DNA from: Faecalibacterium langellae
GTDB taxonomy: Bacteria > Bacillota > Clostridia > Oscillospirales > Ruminococcaceae
Direction: 5' to 3'
Length of the DNA stretch: 64,000 nt
NCBI RefSeq assembly: GCF_002549775.1
Contig: NZ_NMTR01000021.1
Coordinates: 558,001-622,000 of the forward strand
A program made the position numbers and the translations under genes. This document shows, in pieces, positions 51,023 through 61,400 of this stretch; within the stretch, counting starts at the first letter, position 1; each line of letters begins with the position of its first letter. The notes beneath the pieces are model-generated. The model made no database searches, was not told the origin of the DNA, and saw nothing but the letters and a program-made list of their open reading frames with translations.

Positions 51023-52375
51023 ATGATCAGAATTACCTATAGAGAAGCCAAGGAGAACGTGCTGAAGCTGCGGGCAGAAGGGCACGCGGGATATGCACCG
51101 AAAGGGCAGGACATTGTGTGCGCGGCGGTAAGCACGCTGATGCAGGCGCTGGCGTTCAGCGTGAACGACAGAGAAGACGGCTTTGCGGTGGCATCCAGCA
51201 GCGGAGCTGCAGGAACGTATCTGGAACTGCAGGCGAGAGCGACCCCGGAAAACCGGGTAAAGTTTGAGCTGGTGACGGACGGGCTGGAACTTGTGGCGCA
51301 GCTGTACCCGAAGTTTGTGACCTTTAACGACGGGACGGGCACGGAGGATATGGTGGATCTGCAGTTGTTTGCCGACGGCGGAGACGGCGGGACGGCTGGC
51401 GATGGTGCGGAGAGCGCACCGGCGGTGCAGGCACCGGAACTGCGCCCCGCACAGGAGCGGCTTGCAAAGAGAAGCCACCCGGGAAAGAGCGCGAAAGCGG
51501 GCGCACCGGCCCCGGCTGCCGATAGCGGCGCGGATACCGGCAGCGAAGCTGCAAAAGAGGATGCACCCGGCGAAGAAAAGCCGGAGACGCAGCAGGAGAA
51601 ACAGGAACCGGAGCACAAACCGGCAGACCCGGCGGAAAAGCGCCGGGCCTTTGGCCAGCTGATGCAGGGCGAGTACGCGGCGGAGTTTGAGGAAGCCATG
51701 CAGCGCGCGGCACAGGTGGCGGCGCAGAACATCCAGAACAACCCCCAGGTGAAGGCGCTGATGGACGCGCTGGGCGAGGCCTACGGTGTGGACGCCAGCA
51801 GCCCGGACAGCCTGACCGCGCTGACCGACGCGGTGAAGAACGGCAAGGTGAAGAACGACGCCTATTACGAGACCCTTGCCGCCGAAAAGGGCATCAGCGT
51901 GAAGACGGCCCGGGAGATGGACCGGATGGAAGGGGAGCTGCAGCGGGCCAACGCCGAGAAGCAGCGGGCCGAACAGATGCGCGCGGCCGCCGAGCACCAG
52001 CAGCGTGTGGCGGCGGTGCAGGCGCAGTGGCAGGCGGAAGCGGAAAGGCTGCAGCAGAAGTACCCGAGCTTTGCGCTGGACGAAGTGCTGAACAACCCGG
52101 CCGTGGCGGACATGATCCGGCGGGGCATCGGGTTGGAAGCGGCGTACCGCGCAGCCTACTTTGACCAGCTGATGGAGAACCAGACCGCCAAGACCGCAAA
52201 GCAGGTGGAACAGGGTGTGGCAGCCCGCATCCAGCAGCGCGGCCAGAGACCCACCGAGAACGGCGTGCGCCCCGGCGGCGCGGCAGAGACCAAGGTGGAC
52301 GTGGAGCACATGACCCGCGCACAGCGGGCCGAGCTGGCACGCCGGGCACGGCGCGGGGAACGGATCGTGCTGTGA
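51023..52375 (+). CDS. Prp-like cysteine protease fused to a scaffold protein
   Basis: 450 residues. Residues 1-105 match Prp (YsxB): the catalytic dyad is H21 in AEGHAGYAPKG and C33 in DIVCAAVST. A motif VDLQLFADG (residues 111-119) follows, resembling the LNLQFFA-type N-terminus that Prp cuts from ribosomal protein L27. An acidic, Ala-rich scaffold with coiled coils (residues about 200-400) comes next. The capsid protein just downstream carries the same DLQLFAD near its start. The protease probably trims both during assembly. Confidence 0.75.
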   Translation: MIRITYREAKENVLKLRAEGHAGYAPKGQDIVCAAVSTLMQALAFSVNDREDGFAVASSSGAAGTYLELQARATPENRVKFELVTDGLELVAQLYPKFVTFNDGTGTEDMVDLQLFADGGDGGTAGDGAESAPAVQAPELRPAQERLAKRSHPGKSAKAGAPAPAADSGADTGSEAAKEDAPGEEKPETQQEKQEPEHKPADPAEKRRAFGQLMQGEYAAEFEEAMQRAAQVAAQNIQNNPQVKALMDALGEAYGVDASSPDSLTALTDAVKNGKVKNDAYYETLAAEKGISVKTAREMDRMEGELQRANAEKQRAEQMRAAAEHQQRVAAVQAQWQAEAERLQQKYPSFALDEVLNNPAVADMIRRGIGLEAAYRAAYFDQLMENQTAKTAKQVEQGVAARIQQRGQRPTENGVRPGGAAETKVDVEHMTRAQRAELARRARRGERIVL

Positions 52376-52437
52376 GAATGAATTTCCCGCGCGAAGGGTG
52401 CGAGAAAGATAAAAACCTTTTGAAGGAGGACCAACAA

Positions 52438-53457
52438 ATGAGCAACAAGAGACTGGACCTGCAGCTGTTTGCTGACGCAAGCGCACAGCTGCAGAACACC
52501 ACCGCCACCAGCGGCATGTCCGCTGAAATGAAGACCTACTACGAGAAGACCCTGCTGGACCTGGCAGAGCCTGCACTGGTGCATGACCAGTTCGGCGACA
52601 GCTACCCCATCCCGGCCAACAACGGCAAGACCATCGAGTTCCGCAAGTACACGGCGCTGCCGAAGGCCACCGAGCCCCTGACCGAAGGTGTGACCCCGGC
52701 GGGCCAGACCCTGACCGTGACCACGGTGACCGCAGACGTGCACCAGTACGGCGGCTGGGTGTCCCTGACCGACATGCTGGACCTGACCGCCATCGACAAC
52801 AACGTGGTGCAGGCCACGAACCTGCTGGCAAGCCAGGGCGGCCGCACCATGGACACCATCGTGCGCGACATTCTGAACGGCGGCACCAACGTGATCTATG
52901 CGCCCAAGGTGGCCGACGGCGTGGAGACGGCCGTGACCAGCCGCGCAGGCCTGGACAAGACTGCGCAGCTGACCGTGGACGTGATCAACCAGGCCGTGGC
53001 CCTGCTGCAGGCCCAGAACGCGGACCCCATCGGTGACAGCTATGTGGCCATCGTGCACCCGTACACCAGCTACGACATCCGCAAGGACCCGGCATGGGTG
53101 GACGCCCACAAGTACGCGGCCCCGGAGGAAATTTTCAACGGCGAGATCGGCAAGATCAACAACGTGAGGTTCGTGGTGTCGAGCGAGGCGAAGATCTGGA
53201 CCGGCACCGGCTGCCCGACGGGCCTGGCGGTTTTCAGCACCCTGGTGCTGGGTGCCCACGCCTACGCTACCACCGAGCTGGAAGGCGGCGGCATGCAGCA
53301 CATCGTGAAGCAGCTGGGCTACGGCGACGACCCGCTGAACCAGCGCGCTTCCGTGGGCTGGAAGGCCACCAAGACCGCCGAACGCCTGAGCGAGCCGTAC
53401 ATGGTGCGCATTGAGAGCTGCAGCGAGAGGTACAGCGCAAAGGCACTGGCGAACTGA
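52438..53457 (+). CDS. major capsid protein, N4-gp56 family
   Basis: 339 residues. It opens with LDLQLFADASA, the predicted Prp cut site, then SAEMKTYYEKTLLDLAEP and the N4-gp56 landmarks KTIEFRKYTALP and VTADVHQYGGWVSLTDM. The late motif GWKATKTAERLSEPYMVRI is usual in the family. HK97-fold shell protein. GAAGGAGGA precedes the ATG. Confidence 0.88.
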   Translation: MSNKRLDLQLFADASAQLQNTTATSGMSAEMKTYYEKTLLDLAEPALVHDQFGDSYPIPANNGKTIEFRKYTALPKATEPLTEGVTPAGQTLTVTTVTADVHQYGGWVSLTDMLDLTAIDNNVVQATNLLASQGGRTMDTIVRDILNGGTNVIYAPKVADGVETAVTSRAGLDKTAQLTVDVINQAVALLQAQNADPIGDSYVAIVHPYTSYDIRKDPAWVDAHKYAAPEEIFNGEIGKINNVRFVVSSEAKIWTGTGCPTGLAVFSTLVLGAHAYATTELEGGGMQHIVKQLGYGDDPLNQRASVGWKATKTAERLSEPYMVRIESCSERYSAKALAN

Positions 53458-53461
53458 CACA

Positions 53462-53560
53462 AAGCCGCTGGCGCGGCATGATGTGCTGCGCAATGAGGAT
53501 GCCCGGACGGGCAAATGATGTCTGCCCATGGGGCAGATGATGTGCGCTGCGGCGCATGAA
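53462..53560 (+). other. series of short hairpins after the capsid gene
   Basis: Consecutive stems GCCGC-TGGC-GCGGC, TGCCC-GGAC-GGGCA, TCTGCCC-ATG-GGGCAGA and TGCGC-TGCG-GCGCA are separated by ATGATG-like linkers. No terminator T-run. It may stabilise the abundant capsid mRNA. Confidence 0.5.
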
Positions 53561-53570
53561 AGGAGAAACT

Positions 53571-53876
53571 ATGGCAGTAAAGAAGCAGGAAGCTGCGGTG
53601 CAGGACGCTGCAGCAATGACCGAAGCTGTGCAGGAGAACGCACAGGCAGAGAAGGACACCGAGATCGTGCATCTGTTCAAGGACGGGCACCGCTACAGCG
53701 AGCCCGTTTTCGTGGGCGTGAACGGCGAGACTTATCTGATCCAGCGCGGTGTGGACGTGGAGGTGCCGAAGGCCATTGCCGAGGTGCTGCGCCACAGCGA
53801 GGAGATGGACAACGCTGCAGCGGAGAAAATCGCGGCAGCAGAGGCGGCAGCGGTGCAGCAGGCACAGCGCGTGTAA
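53571..53876 (+). CDS. small capsid-associated protein
   Basis: 101 residues. An Ala/Gln/Glu-rich start and end flank HRYSEPVFVGVNGETYLIQR, with a VEVPKAIAEVL motif. Small proteins like this often follow N4-gp56 capsid genes. AAAGGAG precedes the ATG. A terminator follows. Confidence 0.6.
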   Translation: MAVKKQEAAVQDAAAMTEAVQENAQAEKDTEIVHLFKDGHRYSEPVFVGVNGETYLIQRGVDVEVPKAIAEVLRHSEEMDNAAAEKIAAAEAAAVQQAQRV

Positions 53877-53893
53877 TCTGACAGAAACAACGG

Positions 53894-53935
53894 ACACCCG
53901 GTACAGCGGCACTCTGGCTGTGCCGGGTGTTTTTG
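53894..53935 (+). terminator. terminator after the capsid block
   Basis: ACACCCGGTACAGC / GCTGTGCCGGGTGT stem and TTTTT. Confidence 0.85.
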
Positions 53936-53953
53936 CATGAAGGAGTTGATGAG

Positions 53954-54337
53954 ATGACGGCAGGACAGGCAATTGAACAGGCCGACGAGATGCGGCCGAA
54001 CAACGAATTTTCGGACGGGCTGAAACAGAACTGGCTGCGGCAGTGCGACGCGCGGCTGCGCTCCAGCGTGGTGCAGCGCAGCGTGTGCAGCGACTTTGAC
54101 GCGGTGGGCGCGGACAAGGCATGGGCAGACGGCCTTGCCTACGACACCGAACTGCTGGCACCGGAGGAGTTTGGCCCGCTGTACACCCACTGGCTGTGTG
54201 CACAGATGGACCTTGCACTGGGCGAGACGGCCCGGGCCACGAACGCGCTGCAGATGTACAGCGACTATGTGCAGGAGTTTGCTGCGTGGATGCGGCGAAA
54301 GTATCCCCCGGCGGGCGGGGTGCAGTGGAGGTATTGA
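53954..54337 (+). CDS. head-tail connector-like protein
   Basis: 127 residues, helical: MTAGQAIEQADEMRPN, DFDAVGADKAWADG and LYTHWLCAQMDLALGE. Position and size suit a gp6/gp15-type adaptor between portal and tail. AAGGAG precedes the ATG. Confidence 0.55.
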   Translation: MTAGQAIEQADEMRPNNEFSDGLKQNWLRQCDARLRSSVVQRSVCSDFDAVGADKAWADGLAYDTELLAPEEFGPLYTHWLCAQMDLALGETARATNALQMYSDYVQEFAAWMRRKYPPAGGVQWRY

Positions 54338-54339
54338 CG

Positions 54340-54404
54340 CCCTCTCACCGCTTCCGTCCGCCTGACGGCGGCGCGTTGCGGAGCTCCCCCAAGGTGGGAG
54401 CCTT
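54340..54404 (+). repeat. palindromic repeat family B variant, intergenic
   Basis: Starts CCCTCTCACCGCT, has a GTCCGCC-TGAC-GGCGGC hairpin, and ends GGAGCTCCCCCAAGG...GAGCCTT. It shares its ends with the in-frame copy at 60326. Confidence 0.65.
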
Positions 54405-54423
54405 GTTTAAAGGAAGGTGCAGC

Positions 54424-56313
54424 ATGATAGATGGAACCAATTTGAACATTTTACAGGCCGGGCGGCAACTGCTGCGGGCCTTTGGCGGCGTGAACGAGAC
54501 CTATGGGTGCAGCGAGGCAGAGCTGAGCCGGGAGATGAACTTTTCCAGCCGGGGATACCCGGCGCTGCAGACCCGGGCCCCGCGCAGGAAGACCCGGGAG
54601 GTGAAGGACGTGAACGGCATGTACCACCTGAACGGGCTTTTGCTCTGCCGGGGCACCACGCTGGAGTACACGCCGGACGCAGATGAGGGCCGCAGCGGGG
54701 CTGTGGTGCTGGAAAATGCTCTGACCGACGAGCACAAGGCGCTGGCGGGCATGGGCACGAAGGTGCTGATCTGGCCGGACAAGAAGGCCTTTGACACCGA
54801 GACGGGCACCCTGACCGACCTTGCTGCGAAGTGGGAGCTGGGGGACGAAGCCATGACTGTGACGCCCTGCGACACGGAAGGCGTGCTCTACCACCCCACC
54901 GGCGCGGGAGACACCGAACCGGAAAAGCCGGAGGACGGGCAGCTGTTTTTGAAAAGCACCGACGACGCGCCCTACGGCACCGGCAGCGTGCTGCTGAAGT
55001 ACAGCGCAAAAAACAAGAAGTGGCAGGAAGTGCTTTTGCAGACGGTGCGCATCCACTGCCCGGGCGTGGGCGGCGTGCTGAAGGAGGGCGACACCGTGAC
55101 CCTGAGCGGGATGCAGCAGGCCGTGTGCGACGCGGTGGCGGCGGGGCTGAACGGAGAGATCACGGTGGGGACGCTGGAAGAAGATGACATCATTGCGACG
55201 CTGGTGCCCACGGAGGACACGGACCGGTATTACGGCAGCTGGACCATCAGCCGCACCGGCACCACCTGGCAGAGCCTGGACGGCAAAGCGACCGAGAACG
55301 AGGCGGCGACCGCGCCGGTGACCATGGAACGGCAGGTGCCGGACTTCGATTTTGTGACCGAACAGGGCAACCGGGTGTGGGGCTGCAGCCGGAAGGAGAA
55401 CACCATTTACGCCTGCGCCCTGGGCGACCCCACCAACTGGTACAGCTACCGGGGCATCGCTTCGGACAGCTACGCAGTGAGCGTGGGCAGCGACGGGGCG
55501 TTTACCGGCGCGGCCAGCTGCATGGGGTATGTGCTGTTCTTCAAGGAGAACTGCATCCACAAGCTGTACGGCTCGAAGCCCAGCGACTACCAGCTTTCCA
55601 GCGTGCGGTGCCGGGGCGTGGCGGCGAACGCAGCGGGCAGCCTGTGCGTGATCGCGGAGACGCTTTATTACCTTTCGCCGGACGGGGTGATGGCCTGGGG
55701 CGGCAGCCTGCCCACAAAGGTGTCCGGGACGCTGGCCACCGGCAGGCTGACGGCGGTGGAGTGGGCCATGGGCGGCAGCCTGGATGCGCGGTACTACCTT
55801 TACCTGAAACGAAAAACGGAGACCGGCGGGCGGCTGCTGGTGTACGACACGGAGACGGGACTGTGGCACGAGGAAAGCCCGGCGGGCACCGAAATGGTGG
55901 GCACCGGGCAGCAGCTGTATCTCTGGGACGGCAATGCCCTATGGGCGGCAGACCCGGACCGGGAGGAGGACGGCGAGACCGAGACGCGGTTACAGTTTGA
56001 GGCGGTGACCGGCGACATTGGCATGAGCAGCCCGGACGACAAGTATGTGAGCCGGGTGACGCTGCGGCTGGATGCACTGGCCCACACGGTGGTGGACGTG
56101 GCCGTGAGCTACGACGGCGGGGACTGGGAGACGGTGGGCAGCTGCGCAGCGGTGCGGGCCGACGAGCGGATCAACCTGCCCTTTGTGCCGCGGCGGCACG
56201 ACCTGATGCGGCTGAAGTTTTCCGGCAGCGGGCAGATGGTGCTGCGCAGCGTGGCCCTGACGCTGGCGGACGCAGCCGGAGGACGGGTGAGCGGCGCGGT
56301 GCCGAGACGGTAG
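54424..56313 (+). CDS. podovirus-type tail/stabilisation protein
   Basis: 629 residues, mostly beta-strand with repeated aromatic-Gly turns: YACALGDPTNWYSYRGIASD, GYVLFFKENCIHKLYG, LYYLSPDGVMAWGG. The blade-like repetition suggests a propeller similar to packaged-DNA stabilisation or tail-tube proteins of podoviruses. AAAGGAAGG precedes the ATG. The precise role is inferred from the pattern and position. Confidence 0.6.
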   Translation: MIDGTNLNILQAGRQLLRAFGGVNETYGCSEAELSREMNFSSRGYPALQTRAPRRKTREVKDVNGMYHLNGLLLCRGTTLEYTPDADEGRSGAVVLENALTDEHKALAGMGTKVLIWPDKKAFDTETGTLTDLAAKWELGDEAMTVTPCDTEGVLYHPTGAGDTEPEKPEDGQLFLKSTDDAPYGTGSVLLKYSAKNKKWQEVLLQTVRIHCPGVGGVLKEGDTVTLSGMQQAVCDAVAAGLNGEITVGTLEEDDIIATLVPTEDTDRYYGSWTISRTGTTWQSLDGKATENEAATAPVTMERQVPDFDFVTEQGNRVWGCSRKENTIYACALGDPTNWYSYRGIASDSYAVSVGSDGAFTGAASCMGYVLFFKENCIHKLYGSKPSDYQLSSVRCRGVAANAAGSLCVIAETLYYLSPDGVMAWGGSLPTKVSGTLATGRLTAVEWAMGGSLDARYYLYLKRKTETGGRLLVYDTETGLWHEESPAGTEMVGTGQQLYLWDGNALWAADPDREEDGETETRLQFEAVTGDIGMSSPDDKYVSRVTLRLDALAHTVVDVAVSYDGGDWETVGSCAAVRADERINLPFVPRRHDLMRLKFSGSGQMVLRSVALTLADAAGGRVSGAVPRR

Positions 56314-56327
56314 AAAGGAGCGAAACA

Positions 56328-56513
56328 ATGGCAAGTGTGGCGGGACTGGCGGGCATTGGCCTGCCGAAGTTCAGCGAGGACATGCCGGCCGAAGATGCCG
56401 AAGCGCTGACCAACTACCTGTACCAGCTGCAGGAACAGCTGGGGTATGTGCTGACCAATCTGGACAGCGAGAACATGAACGAGGACTTTTTGAAGAAGGT
56501 GAAGAACGCATGA
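56328..56513 (+). CDS. small virion-associated protein
   Basis: 61 residues with LTNYLYQLQEQLGYVLTNLD, a common small protein in the tail region of Clostridium-type phages. AAAGGAG precedes the ATG. It overlaps the next gene by four bases. Confidence 0.6.
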   Translation: MASVAGLAGIGLPKFSEDMPAEDAEALTNYLYQLQEQLGYVLTNLDSENMNEDFLKKVKNA

Positions 56514-57091
56514 GTAGACTGACGGACGCGAGAAGCGAGCTGGAACGCTACGAGCAGACGAAGCCCGCGGACTATCAGAGCAAGTACCAGGGGCAGATCA
56601 AGGACGTGATGGGCCAGATCGACGGCATGGGCGACTATGACTATGACCCGGCGGCGGACACGGCATACCAGCAGTACAAGAGCCAGTACACCCAGAAGGC
56701 GAAGCTGGCAAACCAGAACGCCCAGGCGGATGCCAGCGCACGGACCGGCGGCTACGGCTCCAGCTACGGCACCCAGGCGGGCCAGAAGGCCTATGCATCG
56801 ACCATGAACGACCTGGACAACGTGCTGGACGGCCTGATGAGCCAGAGCCGCAGCGAGTACAACACGAAGAAGGCCGGGCTGCAGACAGAGCTGAGCGGGC
56901 TGCAGAGCGCCGAGGAGAACGACTACAACAAGTACCAGAAGGACCTGGCGAACTGGAAGGACGGGCTTTCTTACCGGCAGAACGAATACCAGAACGCCTA
57001 CAACGAGCACCAGCAGAACACGCAGGACTTTTTGAACGGGCTGTTCCAGGTGATCGGGCTGGCGGCGCAGATTTTGCCGTTCTTTTTGTAA
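56510..57091 (+). CDS. internal virion protein, coiled-coil
   Basis: 193 residues rich in Gln, Tyr and Ala: KSQYTQKAKLANQNAQADAS, then TGGYGSSYGTQAGQKAYAS. A hydrophobic end (QVIGLAAQILPFFL) could insert in a membrane. It resembles ejection proteins stored in podovirus heads. Confidence 0.55.
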   Translation: MSRLTDARSELERYEQTKPADYQSKYQGQIKDVMGQIDGMGDYDYDPAADTAYQQYKSQYTQKAKLANQNAQADASARTGGYGSSYGTQAGQKAYASTMNDLDNVLDGLMSQSRSEYNTKKAGLQTELSGLQSAEENDYNKYQKDLANWKDGLSYRQNEYQNAYNEHQQNTQDFLNGLFQVIGLAAQILPFFL

Positions 57092-57106
57092 AGAAAGGAG
57101 AACACA

Positions 57107-58477
57107 ATGGGCGTATTTTCGAGACTGAACAATGCACAGAAGAAGCTGACCGACGCGGAGAACGCGATGCCGGGGGCTTATGACAACAGCTATGACCAGG
57201 ACATCCAGGACGCTTTGCAGAGCATGACCGGCCAGAACCAGGCGGGCACGGGCTACGCTTCGACCGGCGACAGCTACCGGGGCGCGCTGAGCCGCCTGTT
57301 TAACAATGCGGGCGCTGGGGCCGACGCGGCCGCGCAGACGGCACAGGGGCTTTCCGGCGGGTACGGGGCGGACTGGGCCCAGAGTGCGGCGAACCAGGCG
57401 GCGGCCAGCCAGACCGGCAGCACGGCGGGCACGCTGGCGCAGGCCCGGGCGGACGCACTGACCCAGTGGCAGCAGCAGCTGAGCGGAACCAGCAGCCAGC
57501 TGAACGCGCTGCTGGGACAGGACCAGCTGGAGCGCAGGGAGTACGACGGCAGCGTGAGCAACGCGGCAGACTGGCGAAACTACCAGTACGACCAGACCCA
57601 GCAGGCGCGGCAGGAAAAGAGCGATTTCCTGAGCAATGCGTGGAATGTGCTGAAGAACGTGGGCGCAGCGGCGCTGGAAGGGTATGACGCTTACCGCGGA
57701 TACCGGCAGCAGGACTGGGAGAACGCTTTCGCAGAGCGGCAGTACAATGACAGTCTGACCCGGAACGAGCTGAGCGACCAGATGGCGGCACTGCAGCAGG
57801 CGGCTGCCTACAAGCAGGCCGGTTTTGATGACGCAGCAACGCAGCTGCTGGCAAAATACGGGCTGGACAGCACGATGCTGGACACCTGGCAGGGGCTGTC
57901 GCAGGTGGACCAGGATAAGCTGACCTATCTGACCACGGCAGCGGGTCTGGCAGGCAGCGGCTACGACACGGCGGCCAAGAGCTATCTGACGGCGGTGGGG
58001 CTGGACCCGAACAGCATCGACTATTACAGCACCATTGCAAACCGGCAGAACCAGAGCAACCTGAACCTGCTGAGCGGTCAGCTGCAGCTGAAGCGGAAGT
58101 ACGGCACGAAGACCGGCAGCAGTAGGAGCTCGGGCAGCAGGTCGAGCGGCAAGAGCGGGAGCACCTTTACTACCAGCCAGCTGCAGACGATGGCGAAAGA
58201 TTTCAAAAGCATGAAAGAGGGAGACCCGCTGTATGACTTTTACAAGCAGACCCTGACGGATGCGGGATGGCTGCAGAGTGAGAGTATGGGCAGCACTGTG
58301 GGAGCATCCACTCGGGCAAGCACTCGATCCAGCCCGCTGCGCAGCGGGCTGGCAACAGCAGAAAGCATGAAAAATCAGGGATACACGCTGGAGCAGATCG
58401 CAGGGCGGCTTTCCTCGGATGGCATTACAGACAATACACTGGCATCCATCATGAAAATCATTCAGGCGGAAAAATAA
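57107..58477 (+). CDS. internal virion/ejection protein
   Basis: 456 residues. It shares the Gln/Ala/Tyr composition and the TGQNQAGTGYASTGDSY type of motif with the previous gene. It has a helical core, then a Ser/Gly-rich linker (GSSRSSGSRSSGKSGS) and a C-terminal domain with GYTLEQIAGRLSSDGIT. GAAAGGAG precedes the ATG. Part of the same ejection set. Confidence 0.55.
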   Translation: MGVFSRLNNAQKKLTDAENAMPGAYDNSYDQDIQDALQSMTGQNQAGTGYASTGDSYRGALSRLFNNAGAGADAAAQTAQGLSGGYGADWAQSAANQAAASQTGSTAGTLAQARADALTQWQQQLSGTSSQLNALLGQDQLERREYDGSVSNAADWRNYQYDQTQQARQEKSDFLSNAWNVLKNVGAAALEGYDAYRGYRQQDWENAFAERQYNDSLTRNELSDQMAALQQAAAYKQAGFDDAATQLLAKYGLDSTMLDTWQGLSQVDQDKLTYLTTAAGLAGSGYDTAAKSYLTAVGLDPNSIDYYSTIANRQNQSNLNLLSGQLQLKRKYGTKTGSSRSSGSRSSGKSGSTFTTSQLQTMAKDFKSMKEGDPLYDFYKQTLTDAGWLQSESMGSTVGASTRASTRSSPLRSGLATAESMKNQGYTLEQIAGRLSSDGITDNTLASIMKIIQAEK

Positions 58478-58489
58478 GGAGACGTAAAC

Positions 58490-61400
58490 ATGGAAACGTG
58501 GACACCGGAGCGACTGAAAAAGGCAAGAGAAAACTGGGAAGCGGGAAATCAGAAACCCGCAGCACAGACGACCAAAGCGCCAGAAACCAAAGCGTCCCCG
58601 AAGGAAACAAGCGGAGAGTGGACGCCTGAACGAATCAAAAAAGCGCGGGAAAGCTGGGAGACAGGAACTCCCGCCCGGGCAACGGCAGCCAGCGGCATGA
58701 CCACCGCCGGAAGCCTGGGCGGGCAGGTGCTGGCGCAGATGATGGGCAGCACGGGCAGTGCACGCAGCACGAACCCGAAGCTGCAGCTGGAGGTGGCGAA
58801 GAACGGCACCGGGAACCTGCAGGCCTACCCGGGAAAGAATGGCATTGTGCAGCCTGCCGAAATCCGGGGCGGCACGGAACAGCCGGAATGGCTGGGAAAG
58901 GCTGGCAGCAGCACCCCGGCGGCGCAGGTGCGCGGCACGGTGAAGCCGACCGAAGAACAGCGTATCGCGGCCATTGCCAGGGGAGAAGAAGGCCTCTGGG
59001 GCGCTATGGCGCAGGCGCAGAAAGATGTGTTTACGGAAGAAACACAGAAACTGAACCAGAGCCGGTTCCGGCAGCTGAACCAGTGGATGGACGAAAGCCC
59101 GCGCCACCGGGAACTGGTGGACCTGATGCGGATGACCAGCAATCAGCTGGAGACGGCGACCGGCATCAAGGAATCGGATTGGACGACACAGGATGCTGGA
59201 GACAAAACGCCGAAATATAGCAATGGCGATTTGCTGCGGATGGGCTACACAGCAAAAGAAATCCAGGAAGCACGGAAATACATCGAAGACTATGACGGTG
59301 TTTCCATGCTGGAGAAAGTTGGAACACGGGCATTTGACTTTGTGGGCAGCTGGGTGGACTCGCCGATGGGATGGCTTATCGGCGAAGGTGAAAGCCTGGC
59401 CCAGAAAGCCAATGACGGAGAAAGCAGCCTGAAAAATCTGGACGCACTGCGAGAGGAGGTTGCGGGAGACGAGCGCCAGAGAACATTGCTGGAGCTGATC
59501 GTGACAGGCGATGAGCTGAACCCGACAGGGCTGATCAAAGCAGGAGATGACCGTCTTTCGGGGAGCTTCCGGGACAAAGATGCTGACTTGCTGAAGATGG
59601 GATACAGCCAGGACGAAATCGACAAAATGCGCGGCCGATATCAGCTGACCAAAGTAAGCACAAAAATGGACCCGGAAAAGAGCATCGGATATCAGTGGTC
59701 GAAGCAGGGGCAAAGATACGCACAGTCTTCGTTGAGCGGCCTTTCACCGCTGGCACAGAAGGCGCTGGGCATCGTGGGCAGTGCAGCGCAGAATCTGACT
59801 GTGGCGGAACTGATGGGTCCGGAAGCAGTGCTGATGATGCTGAGCGGCTCCGGCGCTTCAGATGCACTGATACAAAGCATGGAACGGCATGACAGCGCAG
59901 ATAAAACAGCGAAAAACGGTGCGCTGAAGTTCGGCGCGGGGTATCTGATCAACAGCGTGGGCGTGGCAGACCTGACCAAAACGCTGGGGCTGGACGGCGC
60001 CAAGGACACGCTGGCGAGCAAACTGGCAGACCTGGTGCGCAGCGTGGCCGACAACGGCCCGCTGGCGCAGCAGTACCCGGCAATCGCGAACGCCGTCTCG
60101 GGCGGCGTGGACAACGCCATGCAGGCCTTTGTGGAGACCTATGCAGACCAACTGATCGATGCTTGGCTGGGCGACAGTGAAGCAGCGCAGAACCTGTTCA
60201 AGAAAGACACCTTCCTGAACGCGGTGGAAAGCGGCCTGACCGGCGGCGCTTCCGGTGCGCTGGGCGGCGCTGTGGGCACCGGGCTGGGCAAGATGAACGC
60301 CCGGTTTGATGCGGCAGCGGGCGGACCCCTCTCACCGCTGCAGTCCGGCGATGCCGGAGCTGCAACGGAGCTCTCCCGAGGGGAGAGCCTTTCTCAAAGG
60401 AATGCAGAGCAGGAAGAAAGCGCGCACGCGGCTTCCCCTCATCAGTCGCCTTCGGCGACAGCTTCCCCCGAGGGGGAAGCCTTGAGCCCGGCGGACATGC
60501 AGGCACAGCAGGCTGCAGAGATGGTGCAGGCTGCACAGGAAGCGATGGGCGCGCAGAGCACGGCACAGACGGTGCGCAGCGAAAACCAGGCGGTGCAGCA
60601 GCTGGCCGCTGCCATGGCGGACGGGGAACTGACCGGAAAAACCATCAACCTGTTTACCCCGAATGCGGCGAACGAAGCAAACCGAGCGGCGTTTGCGGAA
60701 GAATACGGCATGGAACTGCCGGAGACAGCGGCAAAGACGCGTCAGACACTGCGGGAACTGGCAGCACAGCAGCAGAGCACCCAGGCAGCGGCTGCATCTG
60801 CGGAAACCGCAGCGGAAACACCGGCGCAGCAGGCGGAAAGCGGGCAGGGCTACAGCGTGAGCCTGAGCAACGACACCATGACAGTGCGCTTTGCAGACGG
60901 GACCGAAACGGTGCAGAAAGTAGACCTGGAAGACCCGAAGACACTGCTGTTTGACCCGGAACAGCTGCACCGGCAGGCGCAGGCAGAAAGCCATGCTGCG
61001 CAGCAGAACGCTGTGGAGAACACCGGGGAAACGGTGGAAAGCAGCCCGGCAGAACAGCACAGCGGGCTGCGGGAGACCTACGGTCTGACGCAGCAGAGCC
61101 GGAGCACACAGCAGCGGCAGGTGCAGCAGGAGTTGACCCGCTGGAAGGTGTCGGATGCGGCGAGCGAGACCATCAGCAAAAACATGCCGGTGGGCATTGG
61201 AGATGCCGAGCGGTATGCGGCCGCAGCCAGCAGTCTGTACCGTCTGGGCCAGATGGAAGATGTGACCACCTTTGACAAGGCGATGGAGCTGGCGCAGGGC
61301 ATGAACGGGCTTGCGGTGAACACCGAGTATGTGCTGGCACAGGACGGCGGCAGGCAGGCTTTACAGCTGGCGTGGCTGCAGGGGCACGGCGAGATGGAAG

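Noticed and set aside
56414-59713. 1,099-residue minus-strand ORF opposite the virion genes
   Set aside because: Shadow of four coding genes on the plus strand; no start site or family features.
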